From contig CALYLX010000121.1 of assembly GCA_944990035.1 (NCBI GenBank), forward strand, positions 248,001 through 312,000: a stretch of 64,000 bases of DNA. Reading direction: 5' to 3'. The stretch's first letter is position 1. Every line of letters begins with the position of its first letter. Below, in pieces: positions 1-12,069 of this stretch. A model generated the notes under the pieces. That model had not been told where the DNA came from. It was given only the letters and a program-made list of their open reading frames with translations, and did no database searches. Position numbers and translations under genes: made by a program. This stretch comes from Clitopilus passeckerianus. Lineage: Eukaryota; Basidiomycota; Agaricomycetes; Agaricales; Entolomataceae.

Positions 1-1036
1 AACCATCTTGAGAACAAGGGACTAATTAGCGCAGGTGTACTTAGTCCCCACTTGAAAAACGGCCGCGCAACCTCAGAAACCCTCTTGAGGGCCTAATGAG
101 GGGTCAACGGGCGCAGGTGACTCTACCAATGGACTATGGGTGGAGTTCCTCGCTTTCTGCAGAACGTTGGACGAATTGAAGGAACTCAAGGAATCAGTCT
201 TGGTCCGAGGAATATGGTCGGTTTACAATCGATCGCCGGCAGTGCGAAGCGCTCAAGTTAATTCCAGAAAGCAGTTTACTAGGGTAGATCCTACCCCTGA
301 GTCCTTGACGCTCGGGGGAGAAAGTCAAGATGAAGAGGAAAGGAGGTTCAGCTCGAATATCTATAAGTGTATCAATAGCTGGAGTTGAGCTGTATGATAT
401 AGTGCTAGAAATATGGGCAACCTGAGAGTTCTCAAGTCTTGTGGTAGATAGCCTCCGCGTGAATAGGAGGCTGTTGGAATTTGAGAGGCTCGAGATTTGC
501 AGAGGCTTCGTACATATGTTTCAAAGGAGTTCCATTAAACAGATTTCATTAGTCTCTAGGTCCGAGCGGTTGAGGCATGGGGAGCATCGAGGTTAGATCC
601 GCGGTTTTTTGGTGGTAGGAGCCCATATTCTTGTCCCATGCTCGCCGACACGCCGGCAACCACGCGCAGCGGCCAAGAGGAATAGCCTCTTGGACATTTG
701 CTGAATAAACAGCCTTAACCAGGGTTCACAAATTCGCCTGTATGTTACTTGGATCGGAGAAGAACTAGCATGGATCCAGAATTGAAGAGGCGTGCTGTAT
801 TAGGCTCAAGACAATCGAGTCCCAGGTTTGATACTAAGGATGACTATTGGCGAAGGCTATATCCTCATTTCAATGGTAAAACCCAAGCCAGCATGCTTAT
901 TCAGTGCAGAAATGCTTTAGTTTGTGGTTGCCGTACTTGAAAGACATTGACAGTCCGCGATTGCCAAATATAGAAGGTCGTCCGCCAAACAGCCTTCCTC
1001 TAACAGTTGCCGCCATCTTTGTTGACAAGCTCTACC
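1..1036. other. Intergenic, no supported gene
   Basis: Only short open frames without recognisable domains or credible splice structure are present. The last few hundred bases are presumably the promoter of the Atg17 gene; I see no clear TATA box. Confidence 0.5.
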
Positions 1037-3134
1037 ATGTCCTCTCCGTCCCAAGAGCAACCTCACTTGGTTTCTCTTGTTCTTCAATCTAAGAAAGCTT
1101 TGCAACGCGGGGAACAACTTTGCTCACGCGCCCACGCCATCTCCAACTCTTCTGCCAAAGCCGCTATCGATGTGCTTGCACTTGACGCGAAGGTCAGATG
1201 GGTTACAAACGCTGTCAATGAGCAGCTTAAGGTATGCCCGGAATCTCCTCTACTTCAGCTTGCTGAAAATTAAAGGTGCTTCTGAGAACAGCTTGTGGTC
1301 ATGGTGGCGAAGACCATTGAAGAGAAACGGTCAACGCTTCAGAACCAACTCCAGGTCCGCTTTTCCTTCTTTTTTCCCCAGACAAGATCCCTCATATATA
1401 TGGCATGTATAGGAATGGGACACTCTAAGGAATCAACATACTGACTCCCTTGATTCGATTCTGGAATCCCTCGGCACACAACTCGTACCTCCCGGCTTCC
1501 ACAGCACCAGCAGTGACTCCGCATCTTCGTCGCTCTTCGGCCTTCAACATTCAAATGAAGAATCTACAAGCAATGCGCCTTTGTCTGGTCCAACTGGGGG
1601 ATCTGCGTCCAACGCCTCACACAGCCCTTCATCCACCATTCGACCTCCCCATTCTCCTGTGTTGCATTCTCCCGCCCGTTCCCTGAGAGGGAGCAACGTC
1701 AACACTAGCTCAAAGAGTGGCGCTGAAAATGGTTCAAGCCGGATGAATGATAGGTCGAGGTGGAAAACCCTCCGTGATTTTGTCGATGACGCTGCTATCG
1801 AAGAATTGTATGATAGCATTGAGGAGGACAGAACGCAGCTCGAGGTAGGATATTCCTTCTCACCTTTCTCTTTCTTCGCACCTGATGCGTTCGTGATGTC
1901 CATCTTCAGAGGACGTTGGCTCAGACGGACCAATACCCCGAAACACTCATGACCACCGTTGAGACGATTCGATCATCCCTCCCTTCACTGGAGCTATCCT
2001 TCGAGTTAACATATGGCTCTACCATCCTCTCCCCATTAGCGACTTCACCATCCACGTTCCCGTCTCTCCAGCCACCATCGTCATCAAACCATGACGCACA
2101 GGCTTCACACCCTCCGACCATAGCAACCTTAACCTCGATTCTGACCCTTCAAGATAACCTTTCAAATGACATGGCTGTGCAGCTCGAGTCCCTGACCGCA
2201 CATTACGGTGTGATGGCGCAGGCGTTGCAGGAGAGTGAAGAGGCAAGCGCTGGTGGAGGTGGGACTTCTCCAGACGGCAGTGCGCGAGCAGGGGGGGAAG
2301 AAGCATTCAGCGAGGAAGATCTCATAGAGATGAATAGGGATACAGAAGAGCTGCCTGTGATTCTGGGCGAATTAGAGGACAGCTGTGAGGCCGTAGAAAT
2401 ACAGCAGTACGTTTCTTCCCCTCGCATACTCGCCTCTTATTCGACTTGCTCTGATTACTATTATCCTGTCGTAGTGAAAAGCTCCTCTCCTTACAAAAAA
2501 CCTCCCAAACCCAACTTACTCTTCTCGCTCAAACTATAAATGATCTCTCCTCGCTCGAGTCCATCATGGAAGAGATGCTTTCGTTCCAACTATCGATTTC
2601 CACCACATGCTCCTCTGCCTTCTCAGCTCTTCATGAACGATTCGACACACTAATCCATCTTAAAGAACGATATGTCAGCTACCAGCTGGCGTTCAATAAA
2701 CTTGTGCTCGAATTGGCGAGGAGGAGACAGTACAGGGAGGCGGCAGAGACTATTGTGCGAGGTATGATAGGACAATTGATGGATATGAGTGACGGTAAGT
2801 CTTCCCCGTCTTCTTATCTTCCTTCAGCTGCTGTTCTTAGGTCTCCTGACGTATACTCACTACATTTGCCGTACTTACAGAGGAGAACCAAGTGCGTCAG
2901 TCATTCAACTCGTCATACGGGGTACACTTGCCGGAGGACATCTGCCTTTGTGTGGGCACTGCGCCCACCAGGTGGAATGTTATCGCCAGGGAGGGTGACG
3001 ATGTTTGGGAGTACTTGCCGGAGATCGACGAATCACTGGTCACGGAAGCTAGGGAAAGGATCAACGCGAACCTCAATGGAAGCGGGGGAGAACCCGGGCA
3101 GGGCCAGGAAGACGTGAGACCGTATACGCCTTGA
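1037..3134 (+). CDS. ATG17: Autophagy scaffold protein Atg17
   Basis: Atg17 organises the Atg1 kinase complex at the pre-autophagosomal structure and acts in the cytosol. The start is the ATG at 1037. Exons read cleanly as 1037-1231, 1292-1354, 1413-1844 and from 1910, joined by GT-AG introns with the frame kept; two or three more introns follow before the TGA ending at 3134. The protein is roughly 560 aa and mostly helical. The N-terminal part (LVSLVLQSKKALQRGEQLC, then a stretch containing WVTNAVNEQL) fits the fungal Atg17 N-terminal helix. A Ser/Pro/Asn-rich loop at about residues 110-190 interrupts the fold. The C-terminal part has further coiled-coil-like helices and a conserved tail with the words LPEDICLCVG, PTRWNV and LPEID. 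Assignment is by family recognition of these segments. The low-complexity loop is typical of basidiomycete versions. Confidence 0.82.
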
Positions 3135-4952
3135 GATTTTACCTGGAGGGTAGCCTTACAGTGAGAGACATCTGATACCTCTCGATAGAATTTTACGGTA
3201 TTACCTTCTTTTTTCCTCGCCCTATTACAAGCTAAGTCCTACTTGAGCCCAGCTGCAATACTTACTATGTAGCCGATGGTGGCAATTAGCAAGATATACG
3301 TGGGAGCTAGCTGAATGTATCCAAGCTTGAACTATCCTGCTCAGTGGCATCCTCAAGGCCCAGCGGGCAAGCCTTGCTTTGGGGCGCCACTTACAGGCCC
3401 CGATTGCGTGCGCTCTACCATCCCATTTACCAGAGGCGAGAGTTTAAGATCGTTATCGTAACCCGTGGGCGTGAACTGCCAGATGATGTTTGACTAAGGT
3501 CGACCGTGACCACTGCATGCCGTGTCGTTGATTGATCGGACTGAACCCTTGACTGCACCTGTCAACTTTGAATACAAATCCAAGTCGTTGGCGATCATCC
3601 GTCTACTTCCCATGGCTTCTATCGAAACGAAGGTTCATCTCGACCATCCACGAGACCCGATTGACCTGACACCTTGCAAACCTTACGCCTGATCCGCACC
3701 GGAACCTTCCGCCCCTACACATTTATGGTCGTTTTAGGGACTTCGACTTACAATCCAGACCAGGCCAATGTAGAACCTTCTCCTTCTCCTTCCAACTCGG
3801 ACTCTTCCTCTATATGCTCTGCTGTGGGTCCATTGCCACTGAAACGGTGTGCTCTGCACTTCCCGAGGGCATTGCTCTCTTCACCCTCCTTGGAATGGAA
3901 TCTAGATTCAGGGCGAAACCACCAGCCCAAAGGATGGCAAGAGATAAAATTCACAGCTAAACTTCCTTAAAGCTGTCACAGAACCCTTTTCCTCTCCAGA
4001 GACAAAACCACCAAGGTCCTCCGAGTCGTGTCAGCGCTTGAGCAACGAAATTCAAAACGCGGAAAAGGACGCGGCTGCCGCCGTTATCATCTACATATAA
4101 ACTCCTGAATAGAAGGCATAGCGATCATGTTTGGATAGTTCCGTCTGACCTATTCAATAACTTCAATTTACTCCTATCGGGCGTCATAGACCCCTCGATA
4201 AACATAAGAAGATCAGGTTCTGTAGTTCCGTCGTGTTGCAGTCACCCCCATGACCCAGCGCTATCACCCGTTGTCGAAACATTACCCTTGCCGCTGCCAA
4301 AGCTTGGACAATAAGAACATTACTTAAGAAGCTCGCACTTCTCGCAACCAATCAAAATAGGACATCAGGGGTCTTGACGAGCACAGGCCTCTATAGAAAA
4401 TCGAGATAAGTGATCTGCACATCGTCAGATGGGCATATAGACAGAGATCTTTCCCTTGAGATCTAGTCCCAACATCAAACTACGAATTCGCTGAGGTGCT
4501 TCTGATGATCAAGGCATAAGCGGTCAATCTAAGATGCTACATACGCGGGGAAACAAAACGTGCATAGTGGGTATAGTGCGCAAGAACATGTGCAGGTTGT
4601 TATCGACCTGTGGCTTTTAGCAGGAATAAGTAATATCCGTATAGTACAACGTGGCTGAAGTCGTTACGGGTCATGGTGTCAGATGAAAACGACACGTTCG
4701 ATTTGAGGTGTGTAGGTGGCTAGATCATGCGCTGAACAGAGCACATATGTCACTACTTCTGCGATTAAGAACTGCAAGAAAACAAACCGACCTTAACCAC
4801 GACCCATTGTGCAATGACATTTTTCACCCTGTTCTGCAACGCCTCCCTGCATAGACTGCAATCAAGCAGATCTCCGAGGGAATTAAACGCAGACATTATC
4901 GTGCCAGTAGAGAGATCTGCGGTTCAGTCAGCCGGCTGTTCTGAGCGATAAG
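3135..4952. other. Intergenic, nothing recognised
   Basis: About 1.8 kb between two genes that point at each other (Atg17 plus, BTB-like minus). The longest open frames, near 3674-3970 on both strands, overlap antisense, have no domain and no convincing splice partners. No RNA gene or repeat was seen. Confidence 0.45.
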
Positions 4953-5809
4953 TCAAAACGGGGTTCTACCTGGCCTTGGATCCCAGATCAGATGGGCTGC
5001 CACAAGATACCAAGCTCGCACCAGCTTCTTCTGCTTGGCGAAGTCACAGTGTTTCGCTGGTGCATGCGGGTATGGCCCCGGTACAACGATACTCTTAAAT
5101 GCTTCCACTCGAGCCGCGTGGAGAGAAAACAACCTCTTCAGATAAATAGCTCCAACTTGGTTGGCCATTTCATCGGAAATATCAGGGAGCGACAGAGAGA
5201 GAAGGTGCGAGGATGCCGAAGCAGCGAGATGCTCGATGTCGAACTGAGCAGCCAAAGCATAGACCTCTAGTGGGAAAAGGGGTGTGAACGCAAGTATGAT
5301 GTTGTAGCATGGATTATTGGGGACAAGATAGGCTGAGGCATCAATTTCATACTTTGGCATAGCCAATATAGCGTCGATGAATGTCCGGAGAGATGGGGCC
5401 TGACCAGCGTAAGGAAGAGCATAGAGAAAGTGAGCCATGGCATCCACTACTTCAGACGTTTCAGGAATCTGAGCGAGTCGTTCCCCTTCTGCAAACATGT
5501 CCGCGTTCGCGATAAGAGGCTTGAAAGCGTTATGAGAGTACTTGCAAACTATCTCAATGCTGAGATAGAAGAGAACCTGATCGACCGTGATGAGGGTAAG
5601 GTCAGATTCTGTGTGGTACGCTCCCGGATAGAATGAATCCGCCACCGTTACAATGGGCTATGAGCATTCAAATTTCGTATTAATTCGGTGAGAGCTCGTG
5701 CAGGGTTAAACCTTACCAAATTCCCCGGAGAGTACTGTTGTTCAGCGTAGTAGCTGAAGCATTGTTCGTCTATGGCCTCGTCCACGAGCTGAAGAAGATG
5801 CCCTTGCAT
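4953..5809 (-). CDS. BTB/POZ-like domain protein
   Basis: Two exons: 5717-5809 with an ATG at 5809 (MQGHLLQLVDEAIDEQ), a 59-bp GT-AG intron at 5658-5716, then a long exon to 4953. The reading frame is continuous across the junction, giving a protein of about 265 aa. The body resembles the many BTB-like proteins of Agaricomycetes: an N-terminal segment ending in a strand-rich run (LTLITVDQVLFYLSIEIV), a central stretch on position and size of the bound domain, then the helical words LEVYALAAQFDIEHLAASAS and LVRAWYLVAAHLIWDP. Such proteins are thought to dimerise or to serve as adaptors, but no function can be assigned here. The N-terminus is shorter than in many homologues, so an upstream exon could be missing from this model. 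Confidence 0.6.
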
Positions 5810-8800
5810 GCTGTTCGACGGGGGAGGGTAATATTCACGAGGTGCCGAATGGGTTCGTGCTGAGAGACGGCTGACGAGTATTTCGATAGTTTTGAGTTCG
5901 CCAGAAACAAGCAGCTAGAATCGTTGTGGCTTCCTTGAGGCCTATATACCAAGGTGCTGACTTCTTTTGTTTCATTCTAGGAAGAAGTCAGGGCAGACCG
6001 TTTGAATAGGAAAGCAATCGAGAAGCAATATGTTGGAATCAGGGTCAAGGTCCACGATTTAGGGTTTGTTTAACCAGTCTGGACACAGCCGGTATTAAAC
6101 GCGGTACAGGAAGGAGACTATGCGGCCAGGACATTGGGGGAAGCATGTCTAAATTAGAACATCGAAGTTGCGAGACATTGATCGTATATTCTTGGTAAGA
6201 TCCCATCGGAACAGTCCATTCCCAGTTTATCTACCCAAGACGGTCAATCACGATGAAGGCCAGTATGAATGACTTGCGGTACCGACCAACAGAACGGTTT
6301 CTTGTGGCTGTGTCGGTTTGGTGATGGTATATAAGTTTGCTTTTATTTTGGCTTTGCGTGATGTCGGCTTGAACATGATGGCGCATGTGGCTGACCTCAG
6401 GCTTGAGGAGTTTGACACAATGTGGAAGAAACCTGCGGACAATGGTTCACTCCCTAAGCGTAGTGGTCTGAGCTTGAAATAACCCCGCGCCATTGGATAC
6501 TCTCGGTCTTTCCGGGTTCTAGAGCTTGTCTACCTGTCATTGCGAAAGCGATGAGATAATTCAACTCAAAAAGTTGAGGTCCCTAAGGTTTCCTCAAAAG
6601 GAGTTGTGAATCTCAACACGCCGCAGAGTTCCTCTGCCACCCCGCCAACGAATACAGTCAGGCGCCCAGCACAATCCCTGGCGTGACCTTCCGTACGCCA
6701 GCTGCGCTCTGCATTTGTTTATCGATCAGTCGAACCGTATCGGATTCTAAGCCCCCCGTGCCGGGCTTGGATCCGCATCGTTCCTATCTGGATACTGTTA
6801 TCTTGAAATCTAAGCACGCGTTCTGGCTACTATCATTGAGAGTCTCTATTTCTTCACCGTTGAAATCGCCGGGGAGCGTCTATCTCGGTTATCGGTGCGA
6901 TATTGCTCTGGATGCCAGTTTCCCATGGTTCAAATAACGGTCTACATGCGAATAGATGATCGTAGATATCGGTCGGGATATGCATGTACCTACTTGGTTA
7001 TTTTCCCCTGGGCTACTTTTGATATGAACGCGCATCGTGTATGATTAACAGACCCCGGCTCTCCGAGCGGTTACCTCTCATCCTTGTGACTTTGGGAGTC
7101 AAGGGATCCTTCTCCAGGATGGAATCCACCCCAACCGATCGCTGTCCATACTGACTTGACCAACCGGGGCATTTACGCCATCGTCAACGGCGTGACTCTC
7201 AAAGTTGTAGCTTCTATCCCTTGGGGACCTCATGAAAGACGAGATAAGGTTGAGTGCCATTTTGGCCGATTACCGAGTAAGGTATATTCAAGGAAACTTA
7301 CATCAGTTCCCTGGTTGTCCCTCTGCTTCTGGAAGACGGAACGCGGCGTGGGGGCCAAGGGTTAGTTGCATAGAGACCGAGATTCAAATTACCTCGAAAT
7401 GGTAAAGCAGGACCTTATATGCTACCTAGGCGATAGACTTCTAAGGAGCTTACGATGACCTCTTCGTCTTCACATCTTCGTCTTCGTGTTTATCGCTTGA
7501 CACAAGCTCAGCTCGTCACGCAGCGGGCCTCACAGTCCATTCTAGGCCACCTTTCATCCGTGCAAGAACAAGGGCAGTTGCCGTAAAGTTATGACCATCT
7601 GATCACCACCACCACTTTTCATTGAAGTTGTATGAAGACACCCTACACGTTCGCTTAGAGATTCTCTGTTAGGACTAGCCAACGGGAGGTTTGGATCGTA
7701 CTGGCGGCACATGTGCTGCCTTTGCTGTCGCAGCGGGCCGGGGTCGCAATGGATGAGGTCATCCTTACGTTTTTGCTCATTAGCGAGAATGAAGTCGGCC
7801 TCAGTCCAAGACCCCGGGAAGTGGCCGATTCAACGGAGAGCAGGTGGGGAGTTAGCTCAGTACCTTCGAGGTCAAGTAACCTTTTGGGGGCAACATGTAC
7901 TGTCCAGCAGTGCAAGGTAGCAAGGCACACTCATGCCAGCGGAGAATACCGCCAGGTATACATGCTGGGTCGTCCCAGACCTCTGTACCCACGCAACCGC
8001 CACAACGTACTGGAATTCTCAGGGGGTGAATTCCGGGTTGTGACGTCGGTAGCTAGATTGTGAAGGTAATAATGGATGGACATGCCCTCTATTGTTAAAT
8101 CCCTGTGCTATCCGGAGCCGCGACGGAATGGCTCTCCTTCCTGATCTCATATCGTTTGCCAGAGTCAACCTTCTTCCATCATTCGATTGACTATCGCACA
8201 CATGACAGAGTCCTGGTCATTTGTGCTAGTAACCTCAGCCAGAGTATTCAAGATGGCAGATTCCGAGAGAAGTGCTTCCTCGTGGTTTGATCACAGATCC
8301 TCCCTGAAATCTCAGGAAACGTTCGCATTGCCACAAGTTCCCCAGGACTCTAGAAGGGCTCAATTAAACGTCCATATCAACTCGGTGATTCACAGGTCTC
8401 GTGGGGTCTGGCCGAGAGAACACGGGGATCACAGATGTTGCCATAGGTCTTCACCTTGATCACCTCGAGGGGGATCGCACATTTTGCCAAGTCCAATTCC
8501 GAGTAGACGGGGATGCTCCCCTGTCATTTCGTAAAGTACGAAAAGCCGTTTACAGTCCGCGAAGATCAGAATTCATACCTTTCTCCCCCCGCCACACCCC
8601 TTGGTTGTGCAAGAGGTGAGGAAGTCTCGGGTTTTTGCGCTCAGATCACGGCCGCCGCTCCACTGAAGATCGATTTGATCCTTCGGATTGAAGCGATAAT
8701 TACTTCTCAAGAGTTCATATGGTGAACAATTGATGAACGCTCGGGTAGGCTGCCCAGCTCGGAGTGTCGCGTGAGGAAAAAACCTCGTGATAAGCCGGCA

Positions 8801-9348
8801 GAATAGAATAGGAACCTAGATTGTCAGCTGTAGCCACTGGTGTCGCCAGAATTATCGTTCGAGGGTTTGCAACCCAAAGAGAGAATAACTGGAGGGGCGA
8901 GGCAAAAACGACTGCTCGAGAACAGGGTTCGCATAATGGGAACATTACAGGCTGGAATGTGGGCCGCTGGCATGGTAAGTCGTCGAAGCCATCTAGGGAG
9001 AACGACTTTTGATCGCTCAAGGTGCAAGTCGATCTGATTTGCAAGGAGATGGCCGTCAAAACATGACATGCCCATTTCACAACAACGTTGCACAGAAGGT
9101 AAGTATGAGAACGCCGTACTTCCAGGCAGCTCCCAATCCGGGATGGACAAATCACTATCCGCCCGCGGAAGCAAAAGGCTCACCTCAACTCCATAACTCG
9201 AAAACAATCACGCGGACTCTAGGTCGAGCTGTTCTTTGACGGCATCGCGGGAGTCTGGAAACGAAGCCTGACATTACGAGGTCGGGAAGTACCGCATGAA
9301 AGAGGGTCTGAAAGTTGGGCGGCCAACCACTGCGAATATCCACGTGGA
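5810..9348. other. Gene-poor region, no supported gene
   Basis: Some 3.5 kb without a frame I can link to a family. Several mid-size frames on both strands (for example 7655-7930 minus and 8824-9207 minus) could be relics of decayed genes, but they share no recognisable motif and no consistent splice sites. No tRNA-like TTC-arm or simple repeat was found. Confidence 0.4.
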
Positions 9349-10889
9349 TTAATCTCCTTCGAGTATGTTCAGGATAGCCCCCTGAGTTCCTTGAAATATT
9401 TGCCGATAGTACGCTAGCGATAAGAGCTTTGTCGAGGAGTGGCCCTCATTTGAGCAATTCGAGAGAAGGGCACGTGCGTGATAGGGGTTCCCTTCCATTG
9501 GTGTTGGGAGAATCCGTGGATCGAGATCATGCGTGGGGGCGCCACTCGACATCACAGTGAATGAGGGCTTTGAGCTGGGATGATCCTTGGAGCATCGAGG
9601 TGAATGCTCGACTTGGAAAGTCTAAGGGGCTGCACTGCATCTCTAACTCCTGTAGCAAGGGCATCGAAATATATCTGTATATTGCTTCATCGTCAGCTTG
9701 AATGACGAGAGAACGAAGATACGGAATACTGACAGATTTCGCCTTTATTTGTTTCATGTTTGGGGTCATCAGCTCCGCCTTGAATGCGCGAAAGAGAACA
9801 GTATTCGAGTTGCTTGGATTGCTCAAGTACCCGAAGGACGTCCGGTAGTTCAAATGCGATTATTCCGTCCTACCACCTCTTAAGACAAGGTTTGTGAGCT
9901 GTTTCCAGGGAGCAGCAGACTTCTGGAGGGCGAGGACGAGCAGCCCCCGTAAATCGCTTTGAATGATAAGAGTTTTGAGTGTGAACACCTTGCTAAAGCC
10001 CCCAGTTCTCTCTATTCCAAAGCCTCCGGCTCCCGGACGTCATCACCTTCGTGGCCACCGTTAGTTCGATATACTCGAGATTGGAAATGTTGGAAAGTGT
10101 CTTGACCAATCGGAAGAACTCGCCACAACCTAAGAGCCGGCTTTGGAGGGTCAACCTGAGGCTGCTCCGGTTACTGACTGCTTCAGTACATGTTCGGTAA
10201 ACCGCTGCGGAGTCGCCCAATCCTGGTTCCCGTATAGAACGCCGAGGTGAACGGGACCACCCTTTCTGAGAAGCTTGGCATACAGGTCACGAACGGGATA
10301 TTCAAGACTGTCTTCTTCTCCCTCGTGATCGATAGCATCGATATACTTGCAGCTCCGCAATATTCAATGGGTCAGAGCTGCTCGCCTCCAAGGCGCAGAT
10401 CTTTGACGAAGAGACCATGGAGTATACCGGTGCAAGTGAGGAACCACAAGCTTGTCTTTTGACCCTTCGGCAGTCATCGCGAAGATCCTCTGGAAGATTT
10501 CGTCAGAGAATTGGCGTCTCGGTGCAGGGGACACACCAACGTTGGTAGCACTTTAGGAAGGGGTGTCATCGGGGTCCTGATGGTTTTCTGTCGGCTCAGG
10601 ACTTTTCTGAGGGATTTGTGAATCATCTGTGTGCGCTACTTTGCCAGCCATGCTGAGACTCTGTTTCTTCCCTCAGTTTGTGCTTGAGCTTCCTCTCTGC
10701 CTCTTTTACCTCCACCTTGGGCTCGACGCCTAGTTCTTCTTTGGCGTCCACCTTTGGTGCAAGGTCCTCCTCTTTGACCTCTAGCTTCGTTTGTCCATGT
10801 TCTTGCTTCACGGAGCTTTCGGCTATGACAGGTTAGCTGAGAGTCGAAGTCGAAGCCTTCTTAGACTGAGATCGCGTTAAGAAAGGCAT
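9349..10889 (-). pseudogene. Decayed F-box/leucine-rich-type gene
   Basis: Read from an ATG at 10889, the frame begins MPFLTRSQSKKASTS and continues as a Lys/Glu-rich leader (repeated KVEVKE-type words), as is common in Agaricomycete F-box proteins. It then enters an F-box-like core (FSDEIFQRIF) and a region typical of these proteins (LVVPHLHRYTPWSLRQRSA). In-frame stops interrupt otherwise coherent coding: TAA at 10833-10835, another near the F-box, and TGA at 10364-10366. At least one frame change follows near 10160-10200. Downstream, segments with a leucine-rich look (VFTLKTLIIQSDLRGLLVLA; YLRSLVIQAD; MPLLQELEMQ) continue to about 9349. Stops recur in the same frame without fitting GT-AG introns, so I read this as a pseudogene. 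A few could in principle be spliced out. Confidence 0.55.
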
Positions 10890-12069
10890 GGTGTCTGATG
10901 TTCCAGTATTTTAATGAGAGAAGTGTAGTAACCATCGAACAGTAAATGAACGGAGAGCTGCAAGGACCAGAAAGAGGGTGAGAATTTAAAGGTATTACTT
11001 GATGCACCCTTGCAGCCTCAGGCAGATTTTCACTCGAAATCAGACGCGATTAGTACTAATATTTTATTTCATCCGTCCTCCAGACTTCAGTGAACTCCAG
11101 TGAGGAATCGACTTTTATCTGTGTCCTTCAAGATGAGCGCCAGTGGAGACTTGGCATGTCACGGCTAGTGACGCGGACAAACACGTTGTGCACAAGCCCA
11201 TGACCGCCGTTGGGAAACCCCCCGAGTATCTCAATTTGCGGGAACACTAGGGGAATACACACTTTCAGGCTCCCAGCGCGATGTGGTCACCGCTCCAAGT
11301 CCTCGTTATACTTGTTTGACTGGTCTTTGATGGAGCAATTATTCCCCCGATGTCAATCATCCATTCCTGATCCATTCAACCAACATTCAACGGGTGTTTC
11401 ATCGATTTGGGGCATGATGTTTTCCGCTCAATGTCAATTCCCCTTACAATGTACCCCTGCTCGCCGCTTTATACAATGTTATAACCGACTTTGAGAAGCT
11501 AGCACCTTCAAGGCGCGTTCCTCGCCGATGTTGGCCGATAGCTCCGACGTCGCATTGATTCAACACGATGTTCACAACTAAGGTCTTTTTTGGTTCATTT
11601 CTATTGCATATTATATCGAGCTGATTCACCATTAGGTCAAGTTCAGTGCCCGATTTCGTTAGCAATACCTCGAGATGTTCTTGCAACGCTGAGCGAACCC
11701 TGGACCTGGACCTAGGCCGTAAAAGGGCCATTTTATTGCCTTTTAGTTCCTCGTCCTACCACCGGTCTTGAAGCCACAAGCACGAGCGTACAATGTATCA
11801 AGCATGAAAAGGCACTCTCAGCAGGCGCAACAGGTGACAAAGTTCTCATAAGATGGCTCGGCGTACAAATCCCGCTGTTCCTCGAATCTTCAGTACCTCG
11901 CCGATGGCGTTTGTGGAACTTATGACCTCTGAAATGTTCTGGAAATTAACCCCTGAGCCCGAGGAAAGGTGCAAAGGCGGTCGTTCAAATCCTATAAAAT
12001 GGGGTAGGTCGCACGGAGTCCCTCAGTCAACTCAACCTCTAGATTTGAACTTGCTGTTATCAGCCTCAT
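10890..12069. other. Intergenic with promoter of the metalloprotease gene
   Basis: No gene supported. A 95-codon minus frame at 11444-11731 has a helical, charged middle but no recognisable domain. The right end holds the TATA box at 11993. Confidence 0.4.
11993..11998 (+). promoter_or_regulatory. TATA box of the metalloprotease gene
   Basis: TATAAA lies 72 bp before the ATG at 12070, in a sensible place for a core promoter with a short leader. Assignment is by sequence and position only. Confidence 0.5.

Noticed and set aside
8824..9207. Minus-strand 127-codon frame, perhaps a leucine-rich relic
   Set aside because: Contains no recognisable motif, starts at a weak codon, and has no coherent continuation on either side.
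11444..11731. Minus-strand 95-codon frame with a charged helical middle
   Set aside because: No domain, no splice partners and no upstream promoter signal; insufficient to call a gene.
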